In this document: positions 41,443 to 50,141 of the stretch, piece after piece
Position numbering within the stretch: position 1 is the first letter of the stretch
How the letters are laid out: each line of letters opens with the position of its first letter
Origin: DASRQZ01 sp964571275
Lineage (GTDB): Bacteria > Myxococcota_A > Polyangia > Fen-1088
Assembly (NCBI GenBank): GCA_964571275.1
Contig: CAZNCQ010000006.1
Span: forward strand, 1-64,000
Direction: 5' to 3'
DNA length: 64,000 nucleotides
The notes under the pieces: generated by a model
The model's database searches: none
The model's input: the letters and a program-made list of their open reading frames with translations, nothing else
Told to the model about the DNA's origin: nothing
Translations under genes and position numbers: made by a program

Positions 41443-42480
41443 ATGACGGTGAGGGGACGCGACAGGAGACGCGCAAGAAGATCGGTCACCGGATGGCGGC
41501 GCGCGCTGATGCTGGGCGCGGTCAGCGCAGCGGCCGTCGCGCTCGCGCCGGTCGGGCGCGCGCACGCAGGGGCCGAGGAGCCCGCGGTGATCGTTGGACG
41601 CGTGACGTTCCGGGACAGCGTGCGCCAGGCCCGGGCAGAAGACGTCGAGCGCCTCCGCTGGGGCCGCCTCATCGTCGAGATGCGCCGGGGCTGGGACGTG
41701 TACGCGGCGAACCTCGACGCAAACGGCTTCTTTTCAATCAGCGGACCGCCGGGTACGTACCGGCTCGACTACGTGCGCGTCGGCCAGCTGACCGAATTTC
41801 TGGCGCCGCACGAGGTGAAGGCGCGCGCGGGGCGCGTCACCTGTCTCGGCACGCTCGAGATCGCCGTCGCGGATCTGGGACGCGATCTCGGCAACAACAA
41901 CGACAGTCAGTTGCAGGTGCGCGACGACTGCGCCGCGCTCGAGCCCGAGGTGCGCCGGCTGGCGAACGCCGACGCGGGGATCGCGACGTCGGTGCCGGCG
42001 CCGGTCGAGCGCCACTGGAAAGGTCCGACGGCGGTCGAGATCGCCGCCGGCCTGCGCGCCGAACTGGCGCTGGACAACAAGGGCGGCTCGATGGTCCGCG
42101 GCAGCTTGCTGGTGCCGATCAGCCAGGACACCGGCAGCGGCAACTTCGTGGCGGCAGCGCAGCTGCTGCACCTGTCGGCCGCCTTCGAGACCAACCGTCT
42201 CAGCAACGGTACCGGCACGACCATCCCGGGCACGGCGAAGTGGGGTGGCGCCGTCGGCGCCGGGTACTCGATCTGGCTGCTCGAGGCGATGCTCCGGGGT
42301 GGGTTCCTGGCCGGCGATGGCCCGGGCGAGCACGGGCCCATGGTGGGTGGATCGCTGCGCGTCGGAACCTTCCTGTTCGGCGTCGGCCTGCAGATCGAAC
42401 GCTACCCGTCGGCCAGCCAGCAGATGCAGCTGATCACCCTCGACCTGTCGCCGATCGGTCTGCTCGGGAGCCTGCTGTGA
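41443..42480 (+). CDS. exported protein with N-terminal beta domain and barrel-like C terminus
   Basis: A 345-aa protein with a long basic signal peptide (cleaved after RAHAG). The N-terminal part resembles a carboxypeptidase-regulatory-like beta domain: VIVGRVTFRD, RLIVEMRRGWD, NGFFSISGPPGTYRLDYV. The C-terminal half alternates amphipathic strands (AAQLLHLSAAFETNRL, VGAGYSIWLLEAM, GGSLRVGTFLFGVGLQI), which fits an outer-membrane beta barrel. The next gene starts on GTGA at the stop of this one. Function unknown; perhaps adhesion or assembly of the downstream lipoprotein. The start at 41443 has no strong ribosome-binding site. Confidence 0.7.
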   Translation: MTVRGRDRRRARRSVTGWRRALMLGAVSAAAVALAPVGRAHAGAEEPAVIVGRVTFRDSVRQARAEDVERLRWGRLIVEMRRGWDVYAANLDANGFFSISGPPGTYRLDYVRVGQLTEFLAPHEVKARAGRVTCLGTLEIAVADLGRDLGNNNDSQLQVRDDCAALEPEVRRLANADAGIATSVPAPVERHWKGPTAVEIAAGLRAELALDNKGGSMVRGSLLVPISQDTGSGNFVAAAQLLHLSAAFETNRLSNGTGTTIPGTAKWGGAVGAGYSIWLLEAMLRGGFLAGDGPGEHGPMVGGSLRVGTFLFGVGLQIERYPSASQQMQLITLDLSPIGLLGSLL

Positions 42481-43124
42481 CCGGCGCGGCGCGCGCGATC
42501 TGGTTGCCGCTCGCGGTGGCCGCGCTGGCCAGCGCGGCGGCCGGCGGCTGCTTTCGCCTGAGCGATCCGGTCTACGCCACACAAGACATTCGCGCCCACG
42601 AGCCGAGCGAGGCGGGGCGATCGTTGATCTTCGGCACCATCGTCGTCGACGAGTTCGGGGCCGGCGATCTCGACACCATCACCCTGGCCAAGGTCGGTCC
42701 GGGCACGGAGCGCGGCCACCGCAGCACCAACCGGATCAATCTGTTTCGCGTGTTCTCCCGGCGCGCGATGAAGGACGGCCACTTCGTCATCGAGGTCGAG
42801 CCCGGGATCTACGAGCTCGAGAGCTTCTCCACCTCGGGCTGGGGCCAGCCACGCACCTGGACGTCGAAGGACGAGGCGCGCCGGGGCACGCGCGTGATCG
42901 TGACCCGCCCCGGGATCTACGACATCGGCACGCTGCGCGTGGCCTTCGGCGCGGTCGGGTTCTTGGAGAGGTCGTACAACTTCGAACGCATCACGGCCCC
43001 CAACCCCGAACGGCAAGCCGTTCTGGCAAGAGCGATCGCCGACACGCGCTGGGCCCGGGTGCCGATGGCGCCCATGACGCCGGGCGCGCCCGCCCCGACC
43101 GCGCAGGCCCCGCCAGCGCCATAG
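42477..43124 (+). CDS. lipoprotein paired with the preceding exported protein
   Basis: A 215-aa protein starting with GTG in a GTGA overlap with the previous stop, which shows translational coupling. It has a hydrophobic signal segment (LPLAVAALASAAAGGC). The mature domain, SLIFGTIVVDEF, DGHFVIEVEPGIYELESF and GTRVIVTRPGIYDIGTLRV, has a Gxx-G-x-F-x-I-x-x-x-PG-x-Y-x-L pattern similar to the N-terminal domain of the preceding protein. A pro-rich tail follows. Function unknown. It is convergent to the M16 peptidase gene, only 15 nt from its stop. Confidence 0.7.
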   Translation: MTGAARAIWLPLAVAALASAAAGGCFRLSDPVYATQDIRAHEPSEAGRSLIFGTIVVDEFGAGDLDTITLAKVGPGTERGHRSTNRINLFRVFSRRAMKDGHFVIEVEPGIYELESFSTSGWGQPRTWTSKDEARRGTRVIVTRPGIYDIGTLRVAFGAVGFLERSYNFERITAPNPERQAVLARAIADTRWARVPMAPMTPGAPAPTAQAPPAP

Positions 43125-43139
43125 CGGCGGCGCACAGGG

Positions 43140-46028
43140 CTAGAGGGCGCCGCGGATCGTGGCGTCGTCGCCGACCAGCGACAGCACAGTGCCTTCGTTG
43201 CACGCGGCGAAGACGCGGTGGACGTCAGGTGGCGTGACCCGCGCCAGCTCGTCGACGTCGCCGGTGACCGTGTCGATGGGCAGGCCCAGCGTGATGGTCT
43301 CCATGATCTCCTCGGCCAGCTCCGACGCGGTCTGGAAGCGCAGAGCGGCGCCGCGGGTCAGCGCCCACTGCACCTGGCTCAGCGCCGCTTTGTCGACGTC
43401 GCCGCGGGCCAGGAGGTCGATCTGCGCGTGCAGCACACGGAGCACCTCGCGCAGGCGGCGGCTATCGACGGACATCGCGGTCTCGATGTGCGCGGCTCCG
43501 CCCGGAGCCAAGAATGCCGTGCTGTCGATCGAGTAGGCGGCGCCGGCCTGTTCGCGGATCTCATTGGTGAGGTAGCCGCCCAGCACGCTTGCGGCGATGC
43601 GCTGGGCGGCGCGTTCGCGCGCGGTCTTGGGATACGGCAACCGGCAAGCGAGCGTGACCTCGACCTGCGCGCCCACCGGCCGGTGGGTGATGAGCAGCTC
43701 TTCCCGCTTTTGCGCGCGGAGCGGCGGCGGGACCCAGGGGACGTTGAGCCGGCGCGCCGACGCCGGGCCGTGCCAGTCGGAGAACCAGCCGGCGACGATG
43801 CGAGTCGCGGCGGCGACGTCCATATCGCCGGCGACGACCAGCACCGCATTGCGCGGCCCGTACAGCTGCGGCAGCCACACCGGCGCCAGGCTCGGATCCA
43901 GAACGCGCAGATTGTCGAGGCCGGCGCGCGTGCCGTAGGCGTGCGATCCGTACAGCGCCGCGCGCACCTTGGCGGACGCTTGCGCGCGCGGCTCGTCGAT
44001 CGGCGCCGGCATCGACGCCAGGCGCGGGCGCGCCCGCTCGAGCACCCCGGCCCAGTCGGTACCGGCGACGTCGTGTACGCGATCGGCCAGCAGGTAGAGC
44101 GCGTTCGACAGATGCCGCCGGTCGGTGCGCACGACGTCGGCGGTGTAGCCGGGGCCGTCGGCCCGCTCGGTGCGCAGCGCTGCTGCGCCACGCTGGCCAG
44201 TGCCGCCTGCTTCGGCGGCGCGCACCAGCGTGAGCACGCCAGGGAATATTGCGGCCGCGCCTCCGTGGAAGCCGAGCAGCGCGGTCACCGCGGGAAACCC
44301 GGGGCGCGGTACCAGCACCACCGTCAGCCCGTTGGGAAGCGGGAAGATGCGGGCTTCGCGTAGTCCGGGTGGTGCCGGCGCCGGTGGCGGCGCGCCGAAG
44401 TCCGCCGCGCGAAAGGGGCTCGCGTCGAGCGGCAGGTTCTCGGGCGACGCGACGCCGACCGGGCCTGGCCGCTGCACCTCGCCCACCACCGGTTCGAGAA
44501 ACAGCGTGCGCGCGCGCTCGGGCGCCAGCGCGCGGAAGGCGACATTGCTGACGTCGCTGGTGCGCGTGGCCGCGATCGTCCACAGCAGTCGGTCGAAGGC
44601 GTCGACCGCCCCGGTGATCTGGAACGACCGCGCGCGGCTCGTCGCGCGCTCCAGGAACGGCTCCGATTCCAGCACCGCGCTGTTCACCGCCGCGTGCTGC
44701 AGGTTGAAGACCGTGCCTTGCCGCCAGTCGACCCATTCGACGGCGGTGGGTGGCCCTGCGTCGGACCACAGCGCCCAGATCAGGTTCTGCGCGGTCTGCG
44801 CGAGCCAGTCCCGGCGGCGACTGTGCTCGAGCACGATCTGGCATCCGAGCAGCATGCGGTCGCGCAGCTCGAATGCGTGAAACTCGACGGCCAGCACCTC
44901 GGGTTCGACGATGAGGTGCTCGCGCACCGCCGCCTCGGCCGCGGCCGTGGTCAGGATCCTGCCGACGGCGCCCGGCTGCGCCGACGAGGGGCCGAGGTCG
45001 TAGGCGAGCCAGATCTCGGGCGTGGCGACCGCGGCCCGCAACGTCTCCGGCGCGGCCGGCGGACCGGCGGCACCGGGGCCGGGTGCCGGCGCGACGCCGC
45101 TGGCGGCGGCGCCACCACCGACGGTGGCCGGCGCGAGAGCGTTGCGTGCGGGGCCCCCCGACGCGCCCTTCTTGATCGCGTCGGGCAGGCGCGCGACCAC
45201 GCCGGCCAGCGCGCCGGCGCCGATCTCGCCGGTGACGAGCAGCGTGGCGTTGTCGGGGCGGTAGTGGGCGGCAGCGAACGCGCGCGCGTCGGCCAGGGTC
45301 AGTGCGCGCAGCGTGGCCGGGCTGCCCCCGATCGGGCGCGCGTACGGGTGCCCCGGCGGGAACAGCGCGTGCTGCATCCAGGCGACCACGCGGCCGTAGA
45401 CGCCGGTCTCGTTGCGCTGGTAGAGCTCGTTCTCGACGATGGCGCGCTCGCGCTCGAGATCGGCTTCGTCGACGCCGGCCAGAGGCCGCGACAGGCGCTC
45501 GGCGGTGATGTCCAGCAGCGCCGGCAGCGCGTCGGCGGGCGCTGCCTCGTAAAAGCGCGTGGCGTCCAGGCTGGTGTCGGCGTTGTACGCGGCGCCGACG
45601 CGCACCAGGCGCTCGCTCTCCGGGCGCTCGCGCCGGCTGTGCGCGTGAAACACCAGGTGCTCGACCAGGTGGGCCAGCCCCTCGCGCGCGGGCGGGTCGG
45701 CGCTGGCGCCGCTGCCGACGACGGCGACCACCGCCACCAGGCCGCGCGCCCGCCCAGGCTCGACGCCCACGCGCAAGCCGCTCGGCATCACCGCTTGCGC
45801 GACCGCGAAGCGCGGCAGGTCCAGCACGTTGTCCGGGTCGGGAGCCAGCGTGGGCGCCATGGCCGCGAACTGCTGCGGCGACACCACCGGTCCCCACGAC
45901 GAATCGAAGCCGCGCGCGGCCGCGTAGCAACCGCCGGCACCGGCCGCGACCGCCAGCGCGGCCATCCAACGTCGATCGGTGATGCGGCGCGCGCGGGGCG
46001 ACGCCGCGCGCGCGAGCGCGGGGGTCAT
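43140..46028 (-). CDS. two-domain M16 peptidase, exported
   Basis: A 962-aa zinc peptidase with two M16-type halves. The catalytic inverted zinc motif is HLVEH (HXXEH) in EGLAHLVEHLVF near residue 120, and the downstream Glu ligand lies in ERAIVENELYQRNE about 75 residues later. The second half has the conserved non-catalytic M16C-type blocks (LGGYLTNEIREQAGAAYSIDS, near the end). The signal region has AAGAGGC, so it may be a lipoprotein. Such proteins degrade or process exported peptides, for example in maturation. Start 46028 or internal Met at 45965 (closer to the lipobox). No precursor gene is adjacent. Confidence 0.88.
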   Translation of the reverse strand: MTPALARAASPRARRITDRRWMAALAVAAGAGGCYAAARGFDSSWGPVVSPQQFAAMAPTLAPDPDNVLDLPRFAVAQAVMPSGLRVGVEPGRARGLVAVVAVVGSGASADPPAREGLAHLVEHLVFHAHSRRERPESERLVRVGAAYNADTSLDATRFYEAAPADALPALLDITAERLSRPLAGVDEADLERERAIVENELYQRNETGVYGRVVAWMQHALFPPGHPYARPIGGSPATLRALTLADARAFAAAHYRPDNATLLVTGEIGAGALAGVVARLPDAIKKGASGGPARNALAPATVGGGAAASGVAPAPGPGAAGPPAAPETLRAAVATPEIWLAYDLGPSSAQPGAVGRILTTAAAEAAVREHLIVEPEVLAVEFHAFELRDRMLLGCQIVLEHSRRRDWLAQTAQNLIWALWSDAGPPTAVEWVDWRQGTVFNLQHAAVNSAVLESEPFLERATSRARSFQITGAVDAFDRLLWTIAATRTSDVSNVAFRALAPERARTLFLEPVVGEVQRPGPVGVASPENLPLDASPFRAADFGAPPPAPAPPGLREARIFPLPNGLTVVLVPRPGFPAVTALLGFHGGAAAIFPGVLTLVRAAEAGGTGQRGAAALRTERADGPGYTADVVRTDRRHLSNALYLLADRVHDVAGTDWAGVLERARPRLASMPAPIDEPRAQASAKVRAALYGSHAYGTRAGLDNLRVLDPSLAPVWLPQLYGPRNAVLVVAGDMDVAAATRIVAGWFSDWHGPASARRLNVPWVPPPLRAQKREELLITHRPVGAQVEVTLACRLPYPKTARERAAQRIAASVLGGYLTNEIREQAGAAYSIDSTAFLAPGGAAHIETAMSVDSRRLREVLRVLHAQIDLLARGDVDKAALSQVQWALTRGAALRFQTASELAEEIMETITLGLPIDTVTGDVDELARVTPPDVHRVFAACNEGTVLSLVGDDATIRGAL

Positions 46029-46115
46029 CGCGCGGATGATCTCGCGACAAAAAGCATCGTCAGCAGCCCGCGCACAGCGATCTCTTTCTCGAACGCGTCC
46101 TGCCGGCGCCGGACG

Positions 46116-46703
46116 TCACCGGGCACTCACGAGCAAGACCAGGCCCACGAGGCCGAACAACACCGCGGCCACCCGCTGGGTGACCTTGGGATTCAGCAAG
46201 TGCCCTGCCCTGTTGCCGACCAGGACCGCGAGCGCCGCGACCGCCCAGAGAGCGGAGGTCGCAGCTCCGAACACCAGCAGCGGCGAGCGATAGCGGGCTT
46301 CGAATCCGGCCGTGGCGATCTGCGTGAGATCCCCCCACTCGGCGATGAACACGACGGTGAAGACGAGCCAGAACGCCCGAAAGAACCCTCGTTTCGGCGA
46401 CTCTGCCTTTTCGCTACCCGAGGGGCTCTCCTCGTCGGGCCGCCTTCGCCACATGACGACGGCCGACACGAGAAACAGGACTGCCGCTGCGATATGGACG
46501 ATCTTCGCCGGCAGCAAGGAGAAGATGTGACCGGCGCCCACCGCGACGACACTCTGGACGGTGAGTGCCAGCGATGCCCCCAAGAACACCGGCAAAGGAC
46601 GATACCTGGTCGCGAGCACGAGCGACGCGAGCGCCGTCTTGTCCGGCAACTCCGCCACGAAGATGAACCCGAAAATCGTCGCGAAAAGCGTGTACCTGTT
46701 CAT
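46116..46703 (-). CDS. GDT1/UPF0016 family cation transporter
   Basis: A 195-aa membrane protein with six predicted helices in two three-helix repeats. The family motif E-x-G-D-[KR]-[TS] is seen as AELPDKTALA in repeat 1 (Gly replaced by Pro) and AEWGDLTQIA in repeat 2. GDT1-type proteins transport Mn2+ or Ca2+ out of the cytoplasm. The charged middle loop (RRRPDEESPSGSEKAESPKR) separates the repeats. The substitutions suggest a subfamily variant; the ion is not certain. The next minus-strand gene downstream is the M16 peptidase gene. Confidence 0.85.
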   Translation of the reverse strand: MNRYTLFATIFGFIFVAELPDKTALASLVLATRYRPLPVFLGASLALTVQSVVAVGAGHIFSLLPAKIVHIAAAVLFLVSAVVMWRRRPDEESPSGSEKAESPKRGFFRAFWLVFTVVFIAEWGDLTQIATAGFEARYRSPLLVFGAATSALWAVAALAVLVGNRAGHLLNPKVTQRVAAVLFGLVGLVLLVSAR

Positions 46704-46751
46704 CGCTCGAGTGACCTTGCCATCTTGCGGGTCGAGACGCTCGGTTCTTCG

Positions 46752-48506
46752 TCAGTGGTTGCTCTTCGAGACGTGCGTCGAGGTACCCGTGATGTCCTCC
46801 CAGGCGACGATGGGGACCGTGTTCCCGAAGAGCGCGAGCGCGCAGTTGCCGTTCGCGGAATGGAAGACGCCGTAGCCCTCGTCCCAAGCTGTGCCGGTCC
46901 AGCCGGCGACGTGCAGATCGGAGGTGGTCGGGTCGGTGGTCGTCGGACCATCGTATTGCAACCAGGTGACGATCGGGCGGTCGCCAGGGGCCAACGCCAC
47001 CTGGCCTGCTTGATTCACCGCCGGCGACATCGGCGCGCTGTTCAGCGACGGCACATACGTGCTCGCGACGCCAGCGGTTGAAACCGCGATCACGTCCAGC
47101 GTCTGCGACACGCGGAACGCGATGGCCTGCTGGGCGCTGTCGAGCGCCAGGCCGTTGCCGGCACCGGTGCCGGGGAGCGCCGTCCACGACGAGCCGTTCC
47201 AGCGCGAGATGCGCAGATTGGCCTCGACGACGGGGAAGTCCGAGCTGTCGACGGCGACGCGACACGGAGACATGTCGCACGTGCCCATGGTGAAGTCCGG
47301 ATAGGCGCTCCAGGCGCTGCCGGTCCAGCGCGAGACGTGCCCGCGATGGTTGGTCCCGGCGGACGATTCGTCCCAGCGGACGACCGGCTGCCCGGCGGCG
47401 GAGAAGGCGATCGCGAGCGACGTGGTGCTATCGCCGAGCGTGGTCAACAAGGTCCCGTAGCTGGCGTCCCACGCGGTGCCGGTCCAGCGGGCGACGTGGA
47501 CGGGGACCGAAGATCCCACGGGCTCGTTCCAGGCCAGGAACAGCCCCGCCTTCGTGCTGCCGAAGCCAGGGATGCCGGCAAGCTGACCGCTGGTCTGCGG
47601 CGAAGGGATGCTGGTGTCCCAGCTCGTGTTGCCGGTGTGGCGGGCGATCTGGATCGTGCCGTTGACCCAGGTCGCGACAGTCGGCTCGCCCGCAGCGTCG
47701 AGCACCATCTGCGGCCCGATCCCCGCGACCGTCCCGAGATCGACCCACAGCGGAACTGCGTAGCTCCACATCGCGCCGGCGAAGGCGTTGCCCGCGAGGT
47801 CGGTGATGCTCGACGCGACGGTCTCGGTCATCGTGCCGGGGAGCGCCAGCGCCGAGCGGTCGGCGAGCGCGATCGTGATCGTCTTGCCGTCGTTTCCCAG
47901 CGAGGCGGTCGCGCCGACCGGCGCACCTGCGAGCGCCAGCGCCACCGACCCGCTGCTCACGCTGGTCGACGACAGCGTCTCGGAGAAGACGATCTGGATC
48001 GGATCCGCCAGCGACACGTTGCTCGCGCCGGAGTCGGGCGCCTTCGACACGATCGTCGGTGGCGTCCTGTCGACGACTATCGTCACCGGCGCGCTCGTGA
48101 CGGTCTGGCCGCCAGCGGTCGTCTGCGCGACGATCTGGTAGCTCTTCTCGGCCACGGCCGTCGTGTCCCAGTCGAAGCTGTAGGGCGGTGCGCCGATGTT
48201 GGTCAGCGTGGCGCCGTCCGCGAGCAGCCGCACCGCGTGGGCCGCGCCGCCGGCGTCGACGACGCTGACCTGGATGGTGACGGTCTTGTTCGTATACGCG
48301 GGCGACATCGGGCTCACGATGGCGATCGTCACGGGCCCGCTGCTGCCGTCAGCGACGCCATCGGTGCCGACGGCGTCGGCCGCCGAATCAGAGGGCGCCG
48401 TCGAGCCGTCGGCAGTCGCCTTGGCGCCGGAGCCGCAGGCGAGCGCGAGTAGCGCCGGCACCATCCCCATCGCCACGACCAGGCTCTCCCTCCGATCCCG
48501 CAGCAT
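46752..48506 (-). CDS. exported protein with Big/SbsA-type Ig domains and propeller-like repeats
   Basis: A 584-aa exported protein with a hydrophobic signal segment ending at Cys (ALLALAC). Residues 58-150 form an Ig-like domain (VTIAIVSPMSPAYTNKTVTIQVSVVDAGG, ending VTIVVDRTPPTIVSKAPDSG); residues 150-255 form an SbsA-type Ig domain (IQIVFSETLSSTSV, VASSITDLAGNAFAG). The rest contains regularly spaced W-x-A-x-Y-x-type blades (WDTSIPSPQTSG, WTGTAWDASYG, WTGSAWSAYPD, WTGTAWDEGYG) as in a beta propeller. No enzyme motif; probable surface-binding protein of unknown ligand. Confidence 0.75.
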   Translation of the reverse strand: MLRDRRESLVVAMGMVPALLALACGSGAKATADGSTAPSDSAADAVGTDGVADGSSGPVTIAIVSPMSPAYTNKTVTIQVSVVDAGGAAHAVRLLADGATLTNIGAPPYSFDWDTTAVAEKSYQIVAQTTAGGQTVTSAPVTIVVDRTPPTIVSKAPDSGASNVSLADPIQIVFSETLSSTSVSSGSVALALAGAPVGATASLGNDGKTITIALADRSALALPGTMTETVASSITDLAGNAFAGAMWSYAVPLWVDLGTVAGIGPQMVLDAAGEPTVATWVNGTIQIARHTGNTSWDTSIPSPQTSGQLAGIPGFGSTKAGLFLAWNEPVGSSVPVHVARWTGTAWDASYGTLLTTLGDSTTSLAIAFSAAGQPVVRWDESSAGTNHRGHVSRWTGSAWSAYPDFTMGTCDMSPCRVAVDSSDFPVVEANLRISRWNGSSWTALPGTGAGNGLALDSAQQAIAFRVSQTLDVIAVSTAGVASTYVPSLNSAPMSPAVNQAGQVALAPGDRPIVTWLQYDGPTTTDPTTSDLHVAGWTGTAWDEGYGVFHSANGNCALALFGNTVPIVAWEDITGTSTHVSKSNH

Positions 48507-48594
48507 GAGAGCCTCAGTTCAACGCCTTCGCGCGTCGCTGTCCAGCATTCGATACGGTTGCCACGCGATCGCAGCGACCGTGACGATGACTACT

Positions 48595-48978
48595 TCAGAT
48601 CCCCAAACCCAGCAGATCCGGCAGCGGCCCGGTCGGCGTCCGCAAGTCGACGAGTAGCCGCGTGAGGTGTTGAATCAGCGCGGTGACGCGCAGCCCGGCC
48701 AGTAGCTCCGTTGTCGGCTTGTCCGGCGACAGCTTCCTCACGCCCTTCTCCAGCAGGCGCGTGGCCGGCCCGCCACGACCTTCGATCAGATGATGAAGTC
48801 CGGCGGCGATCTGAATCAGCCCCTGTACGGCGAGCCGCTCGCTGCCCCTCAATTCGTGCCAGACCTGCTCCCACCGCTCGTGCGCCAGGAAGAACTCCCC
48901 CCGGTTGAACGCGATCTGCCCCTGGCGAATCCCTTCCGCCTGGTGAAGGCGATCGAGTGGCAGCGGTGGATCGGACAT
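48595..48978 (-). CDS. DUF309 family protein
   Basis: A 127-aa soluble helical protein with the DUF309 signature: IAFNRGEFFLAHERWEQVWHELRGSERLAVQGLIQIAAGLHHL. The first helical pair carries FNxGxFFxAHxxWE. The family is common in bacteria and archaea, with unknown function. No neighbour suggests a role. The start at 48978 is the only good candidate. Confidence 0.88.
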   Translation of the reverse strand: MSDPPLPLDRLHQAEGIRQGQIAFNRGEFFLAHERWEQVWHELRGSERLAVQGLIQIAAGLHHLIEGRGGPATRLLEKGVRKLSPDKPTTELLAGLRVTALIQHLTRLLVDLRTPTGPLPDLLGLGI

Positions 48979-49024
48979 CGCCGCTCCACCCTACTCTGCC
49001 GGCGGGCGGCATGCTCTCGCTCGA

Positions 49025-49224
49025 TCACCGCGGCGTGACGCGGGTCCAGAGCTCGTCGAAGTCGCGCGGCATCGAAGAAGACGACGACGGTGTCACCATC
49101 CCCATAGAGGCCCCGCAGGCTCCTGACGGCTCTGGTAGGTCTTCGACACAGGGAATGAGCCAACGATCGTCCATTCGGCGTCGGTCGCCAGGCGGCGCGC
49201 AGCGCCAACCAAACGCGGCCTACC
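49025..49224 (-). pseudogene. decayed NTF2/SnoaL-like gene
   Basis: Three different minus-strand frames hold successive pieces of one NTF2-like fold: TDAEWTIVGSFPVSKTYQSRQE near 49125-49185, GLYGDGDTVVVFFDA near 49065-49110, and DFDELWTRVTPR followed by TGA at 49025-49027. The pieces are in the right order for a polyketide-cyclase/ketosteroid-isomerase-like protein, but frames change between them and an interior segment is missing. It is therefore a frameshifted, partly deleted gene, not a working one. Confidence 0.6.
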
Positions 49225-50028
49225 TCAGCCCAGGCAGCACAGCACGCCCCCGGCGCGGTGCGAGTCCATCGAGCCGCAGCCCTGGTCCACACCCTCGGGG
49301 ATGTGCGTGTGCTGCTGCCAAACACCGTCACGGCAGGCGCCGAACTGGCCGCAGTCGCGGCCACAACACACGGGCTCGGAGCACCAGCCATGCTCGAAGC
49401 AGCTATAGCTCGCCGCCGGCGACGGATCGGCGCTGCAGCCTTGCTGCGCTTTGCAGTGCGAGATCGCCGCCGAAAAGCGGCCACCGCCGGCCGTCTCGCA
49501 ATCGACCGCGCTCACTTGCCGCAGCTCCTGTACCGCGCCGTTCGCGCCGCACACGTGCCATCCCGGTGCGCACAGATCCGCCGGTGTGTCGCACGGCCCG
49601 ATCTCGTCACCGCAGGCTCTGGCCGTTGGCGCCGCGCGCAGGCTCTGACGCCCCATCCAGGATCCGAGGCAACCCGCGATGCGCGGGAAGCGGGTGAGAT
49701 CGAGAAAGGCCTCACGCCTGCCGTCCGCGCAGCCCACCACTGCGGGATTTCCCGGCGCGCCGTGCTCGAGCCGAATCGACCGCCCACGGTCGTCCGTGGT
49801 CGTATCCGACGTGGCGCCGGTTTGCATCCCGCCGGGGCCCGACATCGCCGGATAGCCCGCGTGTTCAGGCCCCGCACCCTGTGTTGGCCCGCCATAGGGA
49901 ATCGGCTGAGCCTGCCCGTACCACTGCGGAGCGACCGGCGGGGGTGGTGGCGGGATGATGGTGCAGCCGGCGACGACCGCGAGGAGGGCGAGCGCAGAGA
50001 GACATCTCCGACCCCTTTTTGTCCACAT
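49225..50028 (-). CDS. cysteine-rich exported lipoprotein
   Basis: A 267-aa protein with a lipoprotein signal (LAVVAGC) and a Pro-rich linker (IIPPPPPPVAPQW). From about residue 98 to the end there are about 18 Cys, including a CxxxxxxxWC, CCGRDCGQFGAC and final LCCLG pattern, spaced like compact disulfide-bonded domains. It probably folds in the periplasm or outside. No enzyme signature seen; possible binding, toxin or protease-inhibitor role is guesswork. Confidence 0.7.
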   Translation of the reverse strand: MWTKRGRRCLSALALLAVVAGCTIIPPPPPPVAPQWYGQAQPIPYGGPTQGAGPEHAGYPAMSGPGGMQTGATSDTTTDDRGRSIRLEHGAPGNPAVVGCADGRREAFLDLTRFPRIAGCLGSWMGRQSLRAAPTARACGDEIGPCDTPADLCAPGWHVCGANGAVQELRQVSAVDCETAGGGRFSAAISHCKAQQGCSADPSPAASYSCFEHGWCSEPVCCGRDCGQFGACRDGVWQQHTHIPEGVDQGCGSMDSHRAGGVLCCLG

Positions 50029-50141
50029 GGGGCCGAAGGTAACCGATTCCTTTCGACAGAGGACGTGAATCTCGGCGCCGCAGAAGGAGGCAGGAACGAC
50101 CCCGAGCCGCCGAGCGTGCGCGCCGCCCGCCCCGACTGCTC

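Noticed and set aside
43561..46050. 829-aa second minus-strand frame over the M16 peptidase
   Set aside because: It is an out-of-frame shadow of the peptidase: Arg-rich with no zinc motif.
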